DNA of 64,000 nucleotides from Isoetes taiwanensis (Eukaryota > Streptophyta > Lycopodiopsida > Isoetales > Isoetaceae), in NCBI GenBank assembly GCA_021234155.1, contig JAJEKV010000074.1:5823931-5887930 (forward strand), read 5' to 3'. Positions 9,538 through 22,100 of this stretch are shown here, one piece after another. Within the stretch, counting starts at the first letter, position 1; every line of letters begins with the position of its first letter. The notes under the pieces were generated by a model, which was not told where the DNA came from, ran no database searches, and saw nothing but the letters and a program-made list of their open reading frames with translations. Made by a program: the position numbers and the translations under genes.

Positions 9538-11128
9538 TGTGGACGCTCCTTACTAAATATACGGCTCCCACCGTACACTCCGTGAGGAAATCCCCATCCG
9601 GCCCCTCGACCGCGACTGCTCCTCCGGTATCCCGCGACTCGGGATCACGGTAAAGTGAAGGGGACTTAAGGTGTCTTTGCGCCTTTCCCCTATGGGGTCC
9701 TATCACAGCGAAGCATAAACATCGTCAGAACTAGCAATAACAATACATCATACTACCGAAGGGTAGCTCATCCACATATCAATAGCTGCAAAGAAGATAA
9801 TCATATGCCATAAACATGAGAGCCCTACCCGCGGCTCACCATAAGGAAGTCGACCGACCGATAGGCCTCAAGATAGAGCAGACCGAGTCATAACAATGGC
9901 GGGCTGACTATAGACAATGGCTAGGGTTGACCACTCCATCCGCCCTCCCGTGCATACTTTGCGCATAGGCTAGACAAGCTTCCTCGGGCGGATCCTAGCC
10001 TTCCTGACACGCAATCCCATGGCATCACCCATCGGGACTACCTGTGTTGCATCTCCCGGGTCCGCTGAGGCGTGAAGGGTTGCATCTCCCTTCCTGGTCT
10101 AGAGGTTCCACTCATGGCTAGAGAATCGCGGATCTACACATGACTGCCTCACTTAACCCCCAAAAACAAGAGCCAAGCCAACACTTGTAACTCTTGAGAG
10201 GCGTGGCTTACACCATTGCCTCAGAGGTGCTCGGACTCATGCCCGCCCCACACCTAAGTGACCACCATAAGCCTAGCCCACTATGGGATCCCCAAGAGGC
10301 CACGCCGCCAGGATCCTCCCTCCGCATTGCTCTAACCCCCGCTGTGTAGTGCCGAAGTCACATCATAGCCTCCATAGTCCTAAGTGGGTTCCTATGCACA
10401 GGTGCCGATATAGTAATAGGAACTAAGGGGTCTAACTAGGAGCATACTACTAAGTAAGGCTACTAGGTCTCTACCCCCTTCCCAATACAAGAGGAGCAAA
10501 ACATGATCAACCATCATCATATCACATCACATCAAGGTAATATCATAAGAATATCTTAACCTAATCATACATATCGAACTTACAGTTAGGGATTCCTTGA
10601 TTAGGGTTCAAGATGTTCAACAAGGGTTAGTAGGATGGCTCTACTCTCTAGACAAGATACAAACCCATCTCGAGTGATAACTTCCAGATGAATCACTATG
10701 AACTCCTCCCATTCCCCCTCGCCTCCATGCTCCTTGACGGGTCAAGCCTTGCTCCCTATGATCATGCACACACTTCTGGGATGCCGCACTGTGCTATGCT
10801 ACGACGATCCATGCCTCTAAACGGGTTTCGAGCGCCAGAGATGAGTGTTCAGTGTTAGAGTCCGAAAAGGGGTCTAGGGTCGTGGTTGAGCCAATATAGA
10901 TTAGGGGTCCACATGGGATGCCATGTGGCACCACTAGGGATGGGGCCGCGTGTATGTTGCCTAATAGGATAAGGCCATGTGGAAATGGGTCTTATCCTAA
11001 GGTTATCTAAGCTAAACAATCTAGATATGTGCCCCTTGCCACTTTAAGGTATACAAGGCTACATGTAGATCTTAGATAGTGACGCCATTCAGAATACAAT
11101 TTATTTACGATATTTCCCGAACGCCACA
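9538..11128 (-). repeat. 5' LTR of copy B (about 1.59 kb)
   Basis: Plus strand runs from TGTGGACGCTCC to CCCGAACGCCACA, keeping the terminal inverted repeat (TGTGGCGTTCGGG on the minus strand). It aligns with the other three LTRs, but is the most diverged, including a weakened TATA region near 10,900. Following bases (CCCATGCTTGG) are not a polypurine tract. Confidence 0.85.
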
Positions 11129-11199
11129 CCCATGCTTGGCCCAAACTATTTAAACGAAAGCATTTCATCTCGCATGTGGTCAAGGCTTTTATGGTCAAT

Positions 11200-11470
11200 C
11201 CGGAAGAGAAGGAGGTTGTTTATCTTAAGGGCGATACCGTGATATGAGATTGTTCTTCAAGCTTAAAAATAAAATTGTTATGTTCTTTTACAATTGTTTT
11301 CTTGATCAAGAGAAGAAAGCATCGATCTGGCATACTTATCTCAGATTCATTCTTTGCATAGGCAGGTGGTTGTGCCCACTGGATCTTATTTGTCCACCGG
11401 TTATAACCCGCCTTTGCATTTTATGTTGCTCTCAGTTTTAGTTGGTGAATAAAGTTTATCGCCCTTCAAA
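11200..11470 (+). mobile_element. LINE-2 type 3' end fragment
   Basis: The sequence GCAGGTGGTTGTGCCCACTGG... TGAATAAAGTTTATCGCCCTTCAAAAAA matches the 3' end of the LINE fragment ending at 17,830 (GGCAGGTTGTTTCACTTCGG... TGAATAAAGTCCGATGCCCTTCAACAAA). It is a short 5'-truncated piece with a short A-rich end. The 5' boundary is uncertain. Confidence 0.55.
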
Positions 11471-12640
11471 AAACAATTTTCTTATGTGATGAAAATAGCT
11501 TTTTTATGCAATGGAAGGGCATTATATTGCATTATAAGGGTTATATTGGTAGTGATGCTCCGAGAAAAGCACTTATGCTGCTAGTCATGGCCATAACTAT
11601 CAGCTTTCCAAATTGAAAATTACCACCATCTTCAACTTGTCTAGATTCCATCTATACCCCATTGGTAAGCAAGTCGTTTAGTGATACTTGAAATAGAGTT
11701 GCCACCGAGATGTGTTACCTTAGTGGAGATGCATATTGTACACATCAAAAAATGACATTTTCAGGCATTTTTTGGTGCATGAGTAAACTAAATCAGAACA
11801 AAAATAAAATGGCGTACAGACATGCTAAAAAAGTACCTTGCACCACTTCTAGATTACTTGCATTGGGTAACCCCCTATGCTTTGGTAAAGCATTCTCTGT
11901 TTAGAAATAGATCATACAACGCCCTATCATGGTGTATCCCACTCATTTGTCTAGCATTTATCAATAGCTATGTTGTAAAGACCTGTTGTTGCTGCATTAC
12001 AGAACATGCGCCAGCATATGAAGTCTCTTATAGAACATGAGATGCTATAGCAGCGTGATGATGTGTTGATCAATTGGTTTAGAAAAGAAATTACCTCCTT
12101 TATCTGATTTGCTATGAAAAGTTTTCAACAGTGTGTAGTGTCAAGACCCATCAATCTGAAAATTATACAAAGCAAGAGCATCAGTTAAAATTTTATCCTA
12201 ATAACACTAACTATAAGGGATAACGATTTTACCTTGGAATATAAAAGAATAGACTAACAGACCACTTAAAAAACTTCGAGAGATTGTGCGTTTTAAACTA
12301 CGGTAGAGATAGTGTCATGTGACAGATAGAATATAACAAAATGCCCTTTATCCCTTTAAAGCCCCTATGCAGAATGTGCATATTCTATATTTCAATGTAA
12401 ACTGTGCATTTGAATCCAATGTATCACAAAAGCACAAAAGGATTTAATAAAAGAAGGAATTTACCTCCAACTATATTGTTTAGCTTCAATATGCTCTTTG
12501 CAATAGAATGCTTCGCAGAATATCCTCCAGAAGGCTTTGCGGGTACCTCCTGTTGTATTTCCTCCAGAAGGCTTTGAACAATCATGTCTCCATTTTGATG
12601 ATTAGGCTACCTCCTGTTATATTTGCTGGGTTTTTATAAA
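11471..12640. other. No gene seen
   Basis: AT-rich sequence with only short, motif-free frames. A 33-bp phrase around CCTCCAGAAGGCTTTG recurs at about 12,524 and 12,559, a minor local duplication. Nothing else supportable. Confidence 0.35.
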
Positions 12641-13045
12641 CTATTTTTGGATCACTGTACTCAATAGCGATGATGCAGGGCTGATGTCTAGTTTGATAAA
12701 CTCTGCAGAAAAATGAAAATACAGTCGAGAATTGCTTTGTTGCACACATCTGACCGAATCTTCTCTCTTAACACAAATTCGATACACACCAACACTCAGA
12801 AAATCACTTTCGGTTGCTCTTAGCCGGGCACAATATAATTCTAGCAGGCTTTTCAACCTAGGTGCCCAGCGTTGCTGGACATAATTTGGGAATCTGTAAA
12901 TGCTGAAAACTTGTACATTTGCATAGAGAAACTTCTGGGTCCTTGGATCATCTTGGGAGCATGTAGAATGCACGTGGCCTTGTCTAATAATTGTTGATGT
13001 TGTTTCCATATTTGAATTTATGTTGTTCATATCTACAAAGTACAC
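12641..13045 (-). CDS. Unrecognised 134-codon frame
   Basis: This is one of the longer uninterrupted frames outside the transposons. The protein is mixed in composition with readable stretches such as RFPNYVQQRWAPRLKSLLEL and LYCARLRATESDFLSVGVYR. I see no signal peptide, membrane segment or known motif. It could be an exon of a split gene or chance. No neighbour gives context. Confidence 0.25.
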   Translation of the reverse strand: MYFVDMNNINSNMETTSTIIRQGHVHSTCSQDDPRTQKFLYANVQVFSIYRFPNYVQQRWAPRLKSLLELYCARLRATESDFLSVGVYRICVKREDSVRCVQQSNSRLYFHFSAEFIKLDISPASSLLSTVIQK

Positions 13046-13360
13046 ATTGCAGAGCTAAGGCATAGTACATTATAAGAGCTAGGGCTATGAATGATATGTT
13101 TGCTAATTAAAAGTGAAGAAAGCCTAAGACATTTTTTTACATGACAACATTATCTTTTCTGTTATTGCACGAGTTGCTATCAATGTTGGAAAAGTGAAGG
13201 AGCTTTTACACCAAGTAATATTCTGGTCGATGATTAAGTTCGTTAGTTGTTCACTTCTATAATATTTTTAACAATAATGGTGCAAATCTCAAGTACATGG
13301 GATAGGCTGCAATACAATAAGTTGGTTATTTGTTAACTTCTACAATATTCAAAAGTTGCC

Positions 13361-13790
13361 ACACACAACTACCATTAACATTATTAACACAAACATTGCA
13401 TTTAACACATTTAAATTAAAATCCCCCTTAAACCCCCTTTGGTTTGGGTGCATATTCAAGACGTGGGGGTTATCTCCGCATCGAGTCACGATGAGCATAT
13501 TTGCCCTTTATTCCTTGATCTGAACCGTACATAGCGATCCTCGTTTGTGGGGTATGCATGTACAAGTTTTTGTATATTGTATATTAAGATTTGCAAAATA
13601 CTATAAGATTTGAGAGAATGTACTCAATGGTGTTAATTTTGTATATGTATTGTAAATATATTTTGGGTCTCACATGACTCACGAACCCCCGTAGAATATG
13701 CACCCAAACCAAAGGGGGTTTAAGGGGGATTTTAATTTAAATGTGTTAAATGCAATGGTTTGTGTTAATAATGTTAATGGTAGTTATGTG
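13361..13790. mobile_element. Inverted-repeat MITE, copy 2 (nearly perfect arms)
   Basis: Left arm 13,361-13,457 and right arm 13,694-13,790 are reverse complements over about 97 bp with only two differences that I can see. The arms include CCCCCTTAAACCCCCTTTGG and GGTGCATATTC. The roughly 236-bp centre is non-coding. Long terminal inverted repeats, small size and no frame fit a MITE. Target-site duplication is not obvious, so I do not assign a superfamily. A second, degraded copy lies at 5,962-6,330. Confidence 0.8.
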
Positions 13791-13799
13791 TTGATTGTT

Positions 13800-14760
13800 A
13801 TATTAAAAAAAAAAATTGGGCCCTTCAGGCCCTAACTAAAGCAAATATAGGTAAACTTTTTGGGCCTAAATATTAATTACTAAAAATCACAATAATATCA
13901 AGACGAACAAATTATTTCCATTGCAAACAACTATGAGTACATTTTGTAATCTCAATTCCCTGCATTGCATACCAAGAGCCACCCAAATATACACAAACAC
14001 ATTGTTATAAAATGGGCAAAAACAACAATAACATCATAAAGTACCACTAGTTCAAGAAAATCAACTGTAAAAATAGTTTAAAATACCCCCTTCTATTGTA
14101 AACTGCACATTGTCATGCATATGCTAGTGCATATGATAAGATATGCTGATATCAATACAAGCCTGTTTTGCCATGGGAAGCATTTATAAGCATATGGCAT
14201 ATGTAAAACAAATTTAATTCCACAAAGAGGGAGTATCAATAGGAAAGAAATGGCAATCATAACCGGCATTGGCATCCACAAATAAGAATATTCATAGGAT
14301 CAAAAACAAGATTATCACGCATACAGATGCAATTTTTTTGTGTTTTCGGAATGGTCTAAGCAGGTTGATGAATGCTGGCTAGGGAACGGCAAGAAGAGCT
14401 TGAATCTCGAGCAAATAATCCAGAACATGGGCCAGCTCACGACAATAAGGGCCTCCAGAATGAAAGCTTGGCCCTGATCATGAAAAAATTGCTTCCCATA
14501 ATACAGAAAAACTTGTTCCTGATCTAGAAAAGGGTTCTGAAATGGCCAAATCACCTATTTCAGAAGCTTCACAGCTGGAAAATTTGAAGAATCAGATAGT
14601 CTTTGCAGATAACTTCTCGTTCAAGGAAGGGGCTTCCGAGACCAGTTTTGCATTCGTTGAAGATGGTATCACATTGTGAATTTTTTGAAAAGCAAAAATG
14701 GTAACCACAAATTGTTCTTACCATGACTAGGAGAGTGTAGGCCATAACAACTTCATTTTT
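13800..14760. other. No gene seen
   Basis: A-rich start (ATTAAAAAAAAAAATTGGGCCC) and then AT-rich sequence. Frames at 14,093-14,775 on the minus strand are short and unlike known proteins. Confidence 0.35.
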
Positions 14761-14777
14761 GGACATGGAACCCATTT

Positions 14778-15780
14778 TAGCCAGCTTTTCCCTTGCTAAT
14801 TTTGAAGCATCCGGACCGGCTTACAATCGAAGGAGGATAGACAATATACAAAAGCGTAGGTATCACCAAAAGGGAAATAAAACTGAACAAAGGCGGGAAT
14901 GTTCCCCAATCGGTCAAGATATTGTCCGCCTATTGCCCTGCAGTTAAGGTTAACACTCAAAGGATTGGCAGCCATTGGTAGCCAAGAACATGGCGTAACG
15001 GATGTCCGAAAACAAGTGAGCATAAGCCATGCCTCCATTTTCCTTTCTCAAAGGCTATCCCTGCAAGGCGAAGCCCTCCGATCCGGATCCGCTTTTCCCT
15101 TTGCTAATTTTGAAGCATCCGGACTTTTTACTAAAGGAGGATAGACAATATACAAATGTACCGAGGTATCACCAAGAGGGAAATAAAACTCGAACAAAGC
15201 AGAAAACAGCCCAACTGTCCAAGATATTGTCTGGCGTATTGCTATCGCAAAGTAAGGTTAACACTAATGGATTGGCAGCCATTGCGGGGCCAAGAACATG
15301 GCGAGAGGAAATAACGGATGTCCGAAAACAAGGGGAGGCTTATATTCCAGAGGAGAGCCACCATCTCCGGGCCGCTGGACCAAATAAGGCCACAATAATT
15401 TCCATACCTTGGAAAAAACTTCGAAAGAAATGCTTTGGCGCCGGAATGCCATGGAAACTTTGAATAGTATGGCACAAACTGCTGAAGCAAGCATCCGGCC
15501 GCATCATCCTCTGCCGGATCATTCTCAAACTTCTTTCTCAAGGCCGCTTCTTGTGCCCTAAAGACGAGCTCTTTGCGCAAGATTGCATCTTTAGCTCTAA
15601 AAATGAAGCAGATTGCATCCATTTCAGAAGCTCTGCTTATTGCCATTGTCGTAGTTCAACGGAAAAACATAACATTTGAGCTTTTCTACAAGGACGGACC
15701 TTTTATAAGTGAGCATAAGCCATGCCCCCATTTTCCTTTCTCGCCATCCCTGTAATAAAGGCGAAAGTAATCCGATCCTG
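14778..15780. repeat. Nested local duplications
   Basis: The phrase CTTTTCCCTTGCTAATTTTG begins two diverged copies at about 14,780 and 15,091 (spacing about 311 bp), which share GGAGGATAGACAATATACAAA, AAGGTTAACACTAATGGATT-like and ACGGATGTCCGAAAACAAG segments. A second phrase, GTGAGCATAAGCCATGCCTC, occurs at about 15,017 and 15,709 (spacing about 692 bp). The block therefore arose by more than one duplication step. Confidence 0.6.
15242..15646 (-). CDS. Unrecognised 134-codon frame across the duplicated block
   Basis: The N-terminal part (MDAICFIFRAKDAILRKELV, then FRAQEAALRKKFENDPAEDD) reads like a charged helical protein; the C-terminal part lies in duplicated sequence. No domain recognised. 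It may be a broken piece of a repeated gene-like unit. Confidence 0.25.
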   Translation of the reverse strand: MAISRASEMDAICFIFRAKDAILRKELVFRAQEAALRKKFENDPAEDDAAGCLLQQFVPYYSKFPWHSGAKAFLSKFFPRYGNYCGLIWSSGPEMVALLWNISLPLFSDIRYFLSPCSWPRNGCQSISVNLTLR

Positions 15781-15889
15781 GGCTTCTACCTAAAATGACA
15801 CCCCAATCTGATCTTATAGCCAAACCCAGGTCTTTTTTGTATGTATTGTTGGAGATGTAAATAGCTTCTGTAAATAGGTTCTCCAATCC

Positions 15890-16940
15890 GGACCAGACCA
15901 GACCCTAATCCACACAACCCTAAAAAAAAACCCTAAAACTAATGGGAGGATATTCACACCCACCACAAAAGAAGCCTCCACCATAGGATTTGCCCCCTTT
16001 TCTAAAATCAACGGCTAACAAAAGGGTGCTCTCTAGAAATACTATTTAGTACCCCTGAATGAATACGACTACCAAATCATATGAAAACCTTAGAGAAAAC
16101 AGTACAAAAACACACAAAAAAAACCCATGTTATAATGCTAGATATCCACATACAATGATCTTGTAACACCATCCCATATGGCAGATCTATAATAGAATCC
16201 CAACACAATGAAAACATAAAGTGCAAATTTCTTTCAAATGCTATTGGGTGAGAGCATGTTAGGGTGTGCCAAAAAAAGTATCTAAAAGGTAGTTTTGAGT
16301 ACTTTTTCAGGTACCTAATTGATATTAAAGGTACTTAAATCAAAGCTAATAGTCAATATTTTTGCTTCATGATTGAGAGTAATAGAAGCATGATGTCTTA
16401 GAGCACTTTTCATATCACCCATTATCATGAGCATGGAGCAATATCACCATATGTGAGTACCCAAAGGGATATTTTAGGGGTGGAAATGAAGCAGTGGGTA
16501 GTGGTGAAGGTTGCATGGTCTAAGTGTATAAAACCTAAGTCTGGCTGGAGGTTTGGGCAAGACGATGATTTCCAGCTGCGAGTAAGGTTATGATCTCAAA
16601 ATTCATTTACGCTTCTCAGAGGTAAGTGATGATTCTCCCGGTTACGGCTTATTGCACATGCTCTTACCCATCAGATCCCTTTGGTAAAGTCACACTCAAA
16701 CCTGTTTTCCATGGAGTTTATTTTATGAGTTGCGCCTTATCATAATGCTTCTCCATTCTTAAAGGGATTGTTAGATTCCCCGCACACACCAAAACTTTAT
16801 TTCACATCAGTCCAACCGCCAGGTATGCTTGACTACACCTTTGTTGGTAGATCCCTCTCGTAGACAATCAACCACTTTGTTTTACAGTGCACCCATTGAC
16901 TCAAAGACGTTGGAAAAGTGCTGGAATCTTAACTATTAAA
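15890..16940. other. No gene seen
   Basis: AT-rich, short frames only. No repeat boundary or RNA gene recognised. Confidence 0.35.
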
Positions 16941-17830
16941 AGATGGTATGACTCCAGGCCCGCGGTTTGACATGGGAGGCTTTTCGCTTAAAGTTTCTAT
17001 TGGGTTTTATGGGATAGAGTTCTTTGGCAAAAGTTGCTGATTTTCTACAAACCTATTCTCGGCCACACCAAGAAGATATTTTGGTATGGGTTTGTCATGA
17101 AGAAATTAAGGAGTGCAAACTTGTGAACTCTATGCACGGGCTTGTTGCTTGATACCGATATTCTTCCTCCGGCCTAATAAGTGGTCTCTTCAACTTCCTC
17201 TTCAATGGCGGCGTAAGGTGTGGTCTTGGGCATGGGACAAGCTACTTCATCCTAAAGTGGCAGTTCTTTGGTGGCAGATTCTTCATAGGTGTCTGGGTTA
17301 ATGTGCTTGTCCTTAAGTTTAACCCTAGAATATCAAATCGTGTCCAAGATGCAAGCGGTGGATTCGAGACCATTGAGCATTGCTTTTTCATGTGTGAACA
17401 CCTTGAGATGTGTATGGACCGGTTGTTTTCCTTTTTCAGGTTTCACTAACAAGTCAACAATCGCTTTTTGGCAATTTACCCAAGTACCGGATGTGAGCCG
17501 CTGTACGCTTTTCATCTAGCAGAGGGATGGTTGCTTTGGACTATCCGGAAAAGACTAATATTGGTAATCTTCAAAGGTCCGGATGTGGCGATAATCGTGT
17601 TCTCCAAGAAGCTCAAGGTTACATTGTAAAGTCGTATCATTGTTCTTCACTTGCCCTCGCAGAAGAGGCGCATTGATTTTGAGGAGTTTTTGGATGTGCA
17701 CTCTTATGCTTAGGCAGGTTGTTTCACTTCGGTGGGTCTCCGCTTATCCACGAGATTTTATTCCCGTTCTCGCATTTATACTTGTATTTGACTCTTTGAT
17801 TGAATAAAGTCCGATGCCCTTCAACAAAAA
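16941..17830 (+). mobile_element. LINE-2 type fragment with zf-RVT remnants
   Basis: Broken plus-strand coding shows GHTKKIFWYGFVMKK (about 17,065) as expected between RT and the zinc-binding region, and DASGGFETIEHCFFMCEHLE (about 17,350-17,410), the EH..F.C pattern of the zf-RVT domain found at the end of plant LINE ORF2. The 3' end reads TTGATTGAATAAAGTCCGATGCCC then CTTCAACAAAAA at about 17,830. Multiple stops and shifts make it dead. The 5' boundary is uncertain. Confidence 0.6.
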
Positions 17831-17896
17831 TATTTTAGGTAGGTTCCAAAAGTGGTACACCCTAACATGCTTTAACCCTATTAGAGCGTTTTTTGA

Positions 17897-19384
17897 AACC
17901 ATAGTTCCTTGGCATTTAGGGTGAAAAGTCAAAACATTTTCTAGAGCATTCTTAGAAGGCATGATTGCTTGGTGAGAAAAATTACACCATAGATAAAAAT
18001 CCCAACCCAACTACATTGTACGTGACAATTTGATTTCCAAAACGCTAAACTTTGTGGCAAAATGTAATGTTATATGCAATCAACCACATACTGGAGAACT
18101 CGTTTCAAAAATACTAAACTTTGTACCAAAGCGTACGATTATATGCAATAAGGCCTTTATCTAATGTAAGAGACGTGAAATAAAAAGGACTATTTTTGAA
18201 CTATTATTAGAAGAAAGAAAATTGTTCTTGATTTAACATATTGAGAACATAGAGGGAAAAGAGAGCTCAATGGTTGGCTAGATGGAATGTGCAAGTGATA
18301 AGGTGCATACATGTGCAAAAGAGGCGATCGCCATAGCTTGAGGCATATCTTGACGCTTTGTTTTCTCGGCAAGCCTTCCAAACCATAAATCCCACATTGA
18401 ACGAGGCCCGCAATGCTACCTGCGTGCACCCACTCTGCCCATGAAAAGGCGCGGACTCATTGCCTCCATTCGCACAAGGCAAACATCATCTTCGGGAATT
18501 GAGACGGCAGATGGATTGGTGAGCCACGCCTGAAACAAAGCTCATAATGCCGCCAAATTGGAGTCTATTGAGGATGAATCTCATACCCTTCAAAGTTGCC
18601 CAAAGATATGATCAAACCGACGACGCTTATACCGAAGTGGAAGTCAGCCCGCCAGCCGCCACATGTGACATTGAGCACAAAGATCCATAATGGTCTTTGG
18701 GATCATACCTTTAGGAGGTTATGGACATGCGAGATCAACTATGTCCCTGGGCACACACTTGACATGTATATATACATTTATTTCATGATGATGTATAATT
18801 GTACGCTTTGACAACATTCTTACATCGCCACTGGTTTTCCTCGAAAACCCTTCTGACAGTGGGTTTTTAACCCCTGGTAATAAGTTTTGTCAAGGCCTCC
18901 TTCAGGTCCCATAAGCTGATTGGTCTCAATGGACGATAAAAAATCATTCTTATTCTTATTCTTATTTATTTGAAAAACCAAGCTTCACTTCAAAAGAAAC
19001 CATAGTTCCTTGGCATGTAGGGTGAAAAGTCAAAACATTTTCTAGAGCATTCTTAGAAGGCATGGTTACTTGGTGAGAAAAAATACACCATAGATAAAAA
19101 TCCCAACCCAACTACATTGTACATGATAATTTGATTTCCAAAATGCTAAACTCTGTGGCAAAACATAATGTTATATGCAATCAACCACATACAGGAGAAC
19201 TCATTTCAAAAACACTAAACCTTGTACCAAAACGTACTATTATATGCAATAAGGCCTTTATCTAATGTAAGAGACGTGAAATAAAAAGGACTACTTTTGA
19301 ACTATTAGAAGAAAGAAAAATGTTCTTGAGTTGACATACTGAGAACATACGTTTACCATTTGGAAAACCAAGCTTCACTTCACA
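17897..19384. repeat. Tandem duplication of about 385 bp, left unit interrupted by a LINE-1 copy
   Basis: Unit 1 starts AACCATAGTTCCTTGGCAT at 17,897; unit 2 starts with the same words at 18,998. They stay alignable through ...TTGAGAACATA (18,251) and ...CTGAGAACATA (about 19,350). After that unit 1 holds the LINE-1 fragment 18,252-18,966 and resumes with TATTTGAAAAACCAAGCTTC, while unit 2 continues CGTTTACCATTTGGAAAACC then AAGCTTC. Unit 2 thus keeps the unoccupied target. Confidence 0.8.
18252..18966 (+). mobile_element. LINE-1 copy 1 (5'-truncated, TTCTTA tail)
   Basis: The segment matches the C-terminal and 3' UTR part of the LINE at 56,203-60,566 and, in reverse, the copy at 52,148-53,100 (shared CCCATGAAAAG, CCTCCATTCGC and GAACGAGGCCC words). 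The 3' UTR hairpin is GGTTTTCCTCGAAAACCC followed by GTGGGTTTTTAACCC (18,835-18,880), then TTGGTCTCAATGGACGATAA and a CATTCTTATTCTTATTCTTA tail (18,945-18,966). Confidence 0.8.
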
Positions 19385-19490
19385 AGCTTTGTGCCTAATT
19401 GTGGAATTGCCTCACTTTCTATACTGCGATAAAAATACTCTCCGTCATATGTCCTCATGGATGCTGCCAATGTGGCATGACGTAAAAATA

Positions 19491-19661
<171 letters not shown>

Positions 19662-19699
19662 ATTCTTCCGTTTATGCTCTGTAACAATGGGATCAAAAA

Positions 19700-22090
19700 T
19701 ATTTTGTAAAACTTTATTATGAACTTGGGCTGCTTAACAATGTCTTCGACCTAGACAATGTCAAGCTTTTTCTACCTATTTCTGCTTTAATTTGCACCAA
19801 AACTTGGTGCGGTTCTAAAATCAATCCATAGATGGAGCCTCCACACCCTCTATGTTGTTAATCTGTGTCTATACATCATGGCTGCTATTTCGCCCATATA
19901 ATCCCATTGTGAACAACTCACAATAAGTTAGTTCTGTAGCAGAATCATGAAAAATTTGCCAATCCACTCAATTGGATAGAAAACGTATTCGTAGCATTAT
20001 TTATTGCAAGATTGTTGTAATATTCAAAAGAAAGTCCACTGTATGTGGCAAAAAGAATAAGCTAGATCTATGGCAGAATCATAGGAAATTTGTCAGTTTC
20101 ATTCACATTGGATATAAAATACAGATTGGCAGCAAAACTCCTTATCTGGATGGTCATTTCTGTAACATATAGAATCTCCAAGGGCTTTATTTATAGGCTG
20201 CATATCCAATTTGCCTCTTAGACATCACTGTTCCTTTTAACATTTTATGTTATGTGATCATATTAGCTTAACATGTATGGCGCCTACATTTTGATACAAT
20301 ACCATCCATTCTCTCTGTCTACATCCGCTTCAGATAGGAGTGTAGCTTTCAACAAAAAGCTTTTTCAACCAGCCGGCAAAACCAATATAATCTTGTATAA
20401 CTTCTCTTTAATGTGGATTGTATGTCATATCAAAGCTTGACCCAGATAAGTTATTCTAGAACCATAGATTGGTTGTAGCGTAATCATTGTATAGCCAAAA
20501 TCTGATCGGGGCTCAATTCCACCGCCAGAAGTCGAACTCCCACAACATTTACAATGTTTTGCCATCTATGTCAAATTGGCTCTGCTTTGCCCTTAGCTCT
20601 CAAATCGTAGAAGCTTCCCAATTAAGCTGCATTGCCATAAGTCTCAGATAAAGCATAAGCTGAAGCCGCATCTTGCGATTGAACCTGCTAAAACTTCTTT
20701 ATAATGGAATCTACAACACCTTTTTAATTATACGAAAAACAACAAATCCCTTAAAGAATACCAATGCAAAATCAAAACCAGCTAAAAAAGCAGGGGAACT
20801 ACATCCAGAGGCAGCTACTTTTGGAAGAAAGAAAACGCTGCTTTCAAAACCACAGGGCCCAAACAAACAAAAAAACTAAGGGTAATACCTCTGCTTCAAA
20901 CAAAGGTAATACTCAAAAAATGTAATAAAAACAGGAAAAGCTTTGCAGATTACCTCAAGAGCTCGTTGTGGAATGGTATTGCGCCAGTTCATGTTCAAAT
21001 GGTATATAGCTACTGCCAATAAAATTCGTGTTAAACCATGGCAAAGCTCAGATCTAAGGCCCTAAAGCTAGATAAACATCAATTCAACTTTTACATACAA
21101 AATAGGAATGCTGAAACTATGCATGCATTATTGACAATCAACGCAACTTTCAACAACATAAAGAAATCTCCAATAGAGCTTATTGAGCACAATTCAAGCT
21201 TCAAAGGATACCGACTTGGGGAATGGGCAGCTGCAACAAAAGCATGGATATACCAATGAGACATTAAAAATTACCAACGATTTGTGCAAGCTAATCGAAA
21301 CTCTTTGATGAATTTCAAGGCATTATCCTGTTGGCCACTAGTGTTGTGCGGGACATACCATGCTAATAGGAGATGCAAGGGCGATGGCCATGCATGCATT
21401 AGGAACCCCAAAGCTCAAATCTAAGGCCCGTAAAGCACTTGAGCCAAACAACAGAGGATAAAAACAGGAAAGTTATCTAATCTATTTACAAAGCTCCGCC
21501 ATTTCGTATCATGCAAAAAAAAATAGATTGAACAAGCAAATATGGAACAAATATTTGAGCACTCCAACAATACTGTGACTCAAATCAGGTAAGAAAAGGG
21601 TTAGAAAGGACCTGAAAGAGCTTGGATTAGGCAGTTCTGGCAGACCCATGATGCTGCCGAAGACGTTACAGGAAGGAAACCGTACGCTCTTCATTATTGC
21701 TTGCAGTCTCCACGTTCACTCCCACGCCATAGCTTTAAACTCTATATTGTGCTGCCATTTAATAACATAACAAATCTCAGCCCCATTCCGAGCTTCTGCC
21801 ATAGCCAAGAATCCGACAACCTCTTCTGCAAGAGCCCTAAATCGTGAGAAAATGTAGAAAAAATCCTGAGCTATCTGAACCATGGCTCTTTTGGTTATAA
21901 TCCATTGCAAACTTGGAGTCTGCAATGGATGCACTGACGGAGAACTTTGACCTAATCAGAAGTGAAATCTAGAAATCAACAATAGATATAGTATATGGAA
22001 GATTACCTGGTTGTAAGGCATAGATAAGGAATTAAAAAGCATTGATCAAACTATTGGCATAGGTTAATGAGCAGTACTTGATGAAACTCC
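19700..22090. other. No supportable gene; AT-rich
   Basis: Minus-strand frames at 21,716-21,934 (stretch FYIFSRFRALAEEVVGFLAM) and 21,509-21,694 have some coding flavour and could be exons of a split gene, but I recognise neither. The phrase AAAGCTCAGATCTAAGGCCC occurs at about 21,044 and, changed, near 21,411, a diverged duplication. No RNA gene or terminal repeats seen. Confidence 0.3.
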
Positions 22091-22100
22091 TGAATTCTAG

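Larger units (their letters stand above)
7150..11128 (-). mobile_element. Ty3/gypsy-type LTR retrotransposon, copy B (5' LTR plus 5' internal part, 3' truncated)
   Basis: On the minus strand: 5' LTR (11,128-9,538), Met-tRNA primer site, H3-like frame (8,975-7,825), then part of the family spacer down to about 7,150 where similarity to copy A fades into AT-rich DNA. Pol, polypurine tract and 3' LTR are missing. It is an independent, diverged insertion rather than a duplication of copy A, because the two differ throughout. Its best use is as comparison for the H3-like frame. Confidence 0.8.
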
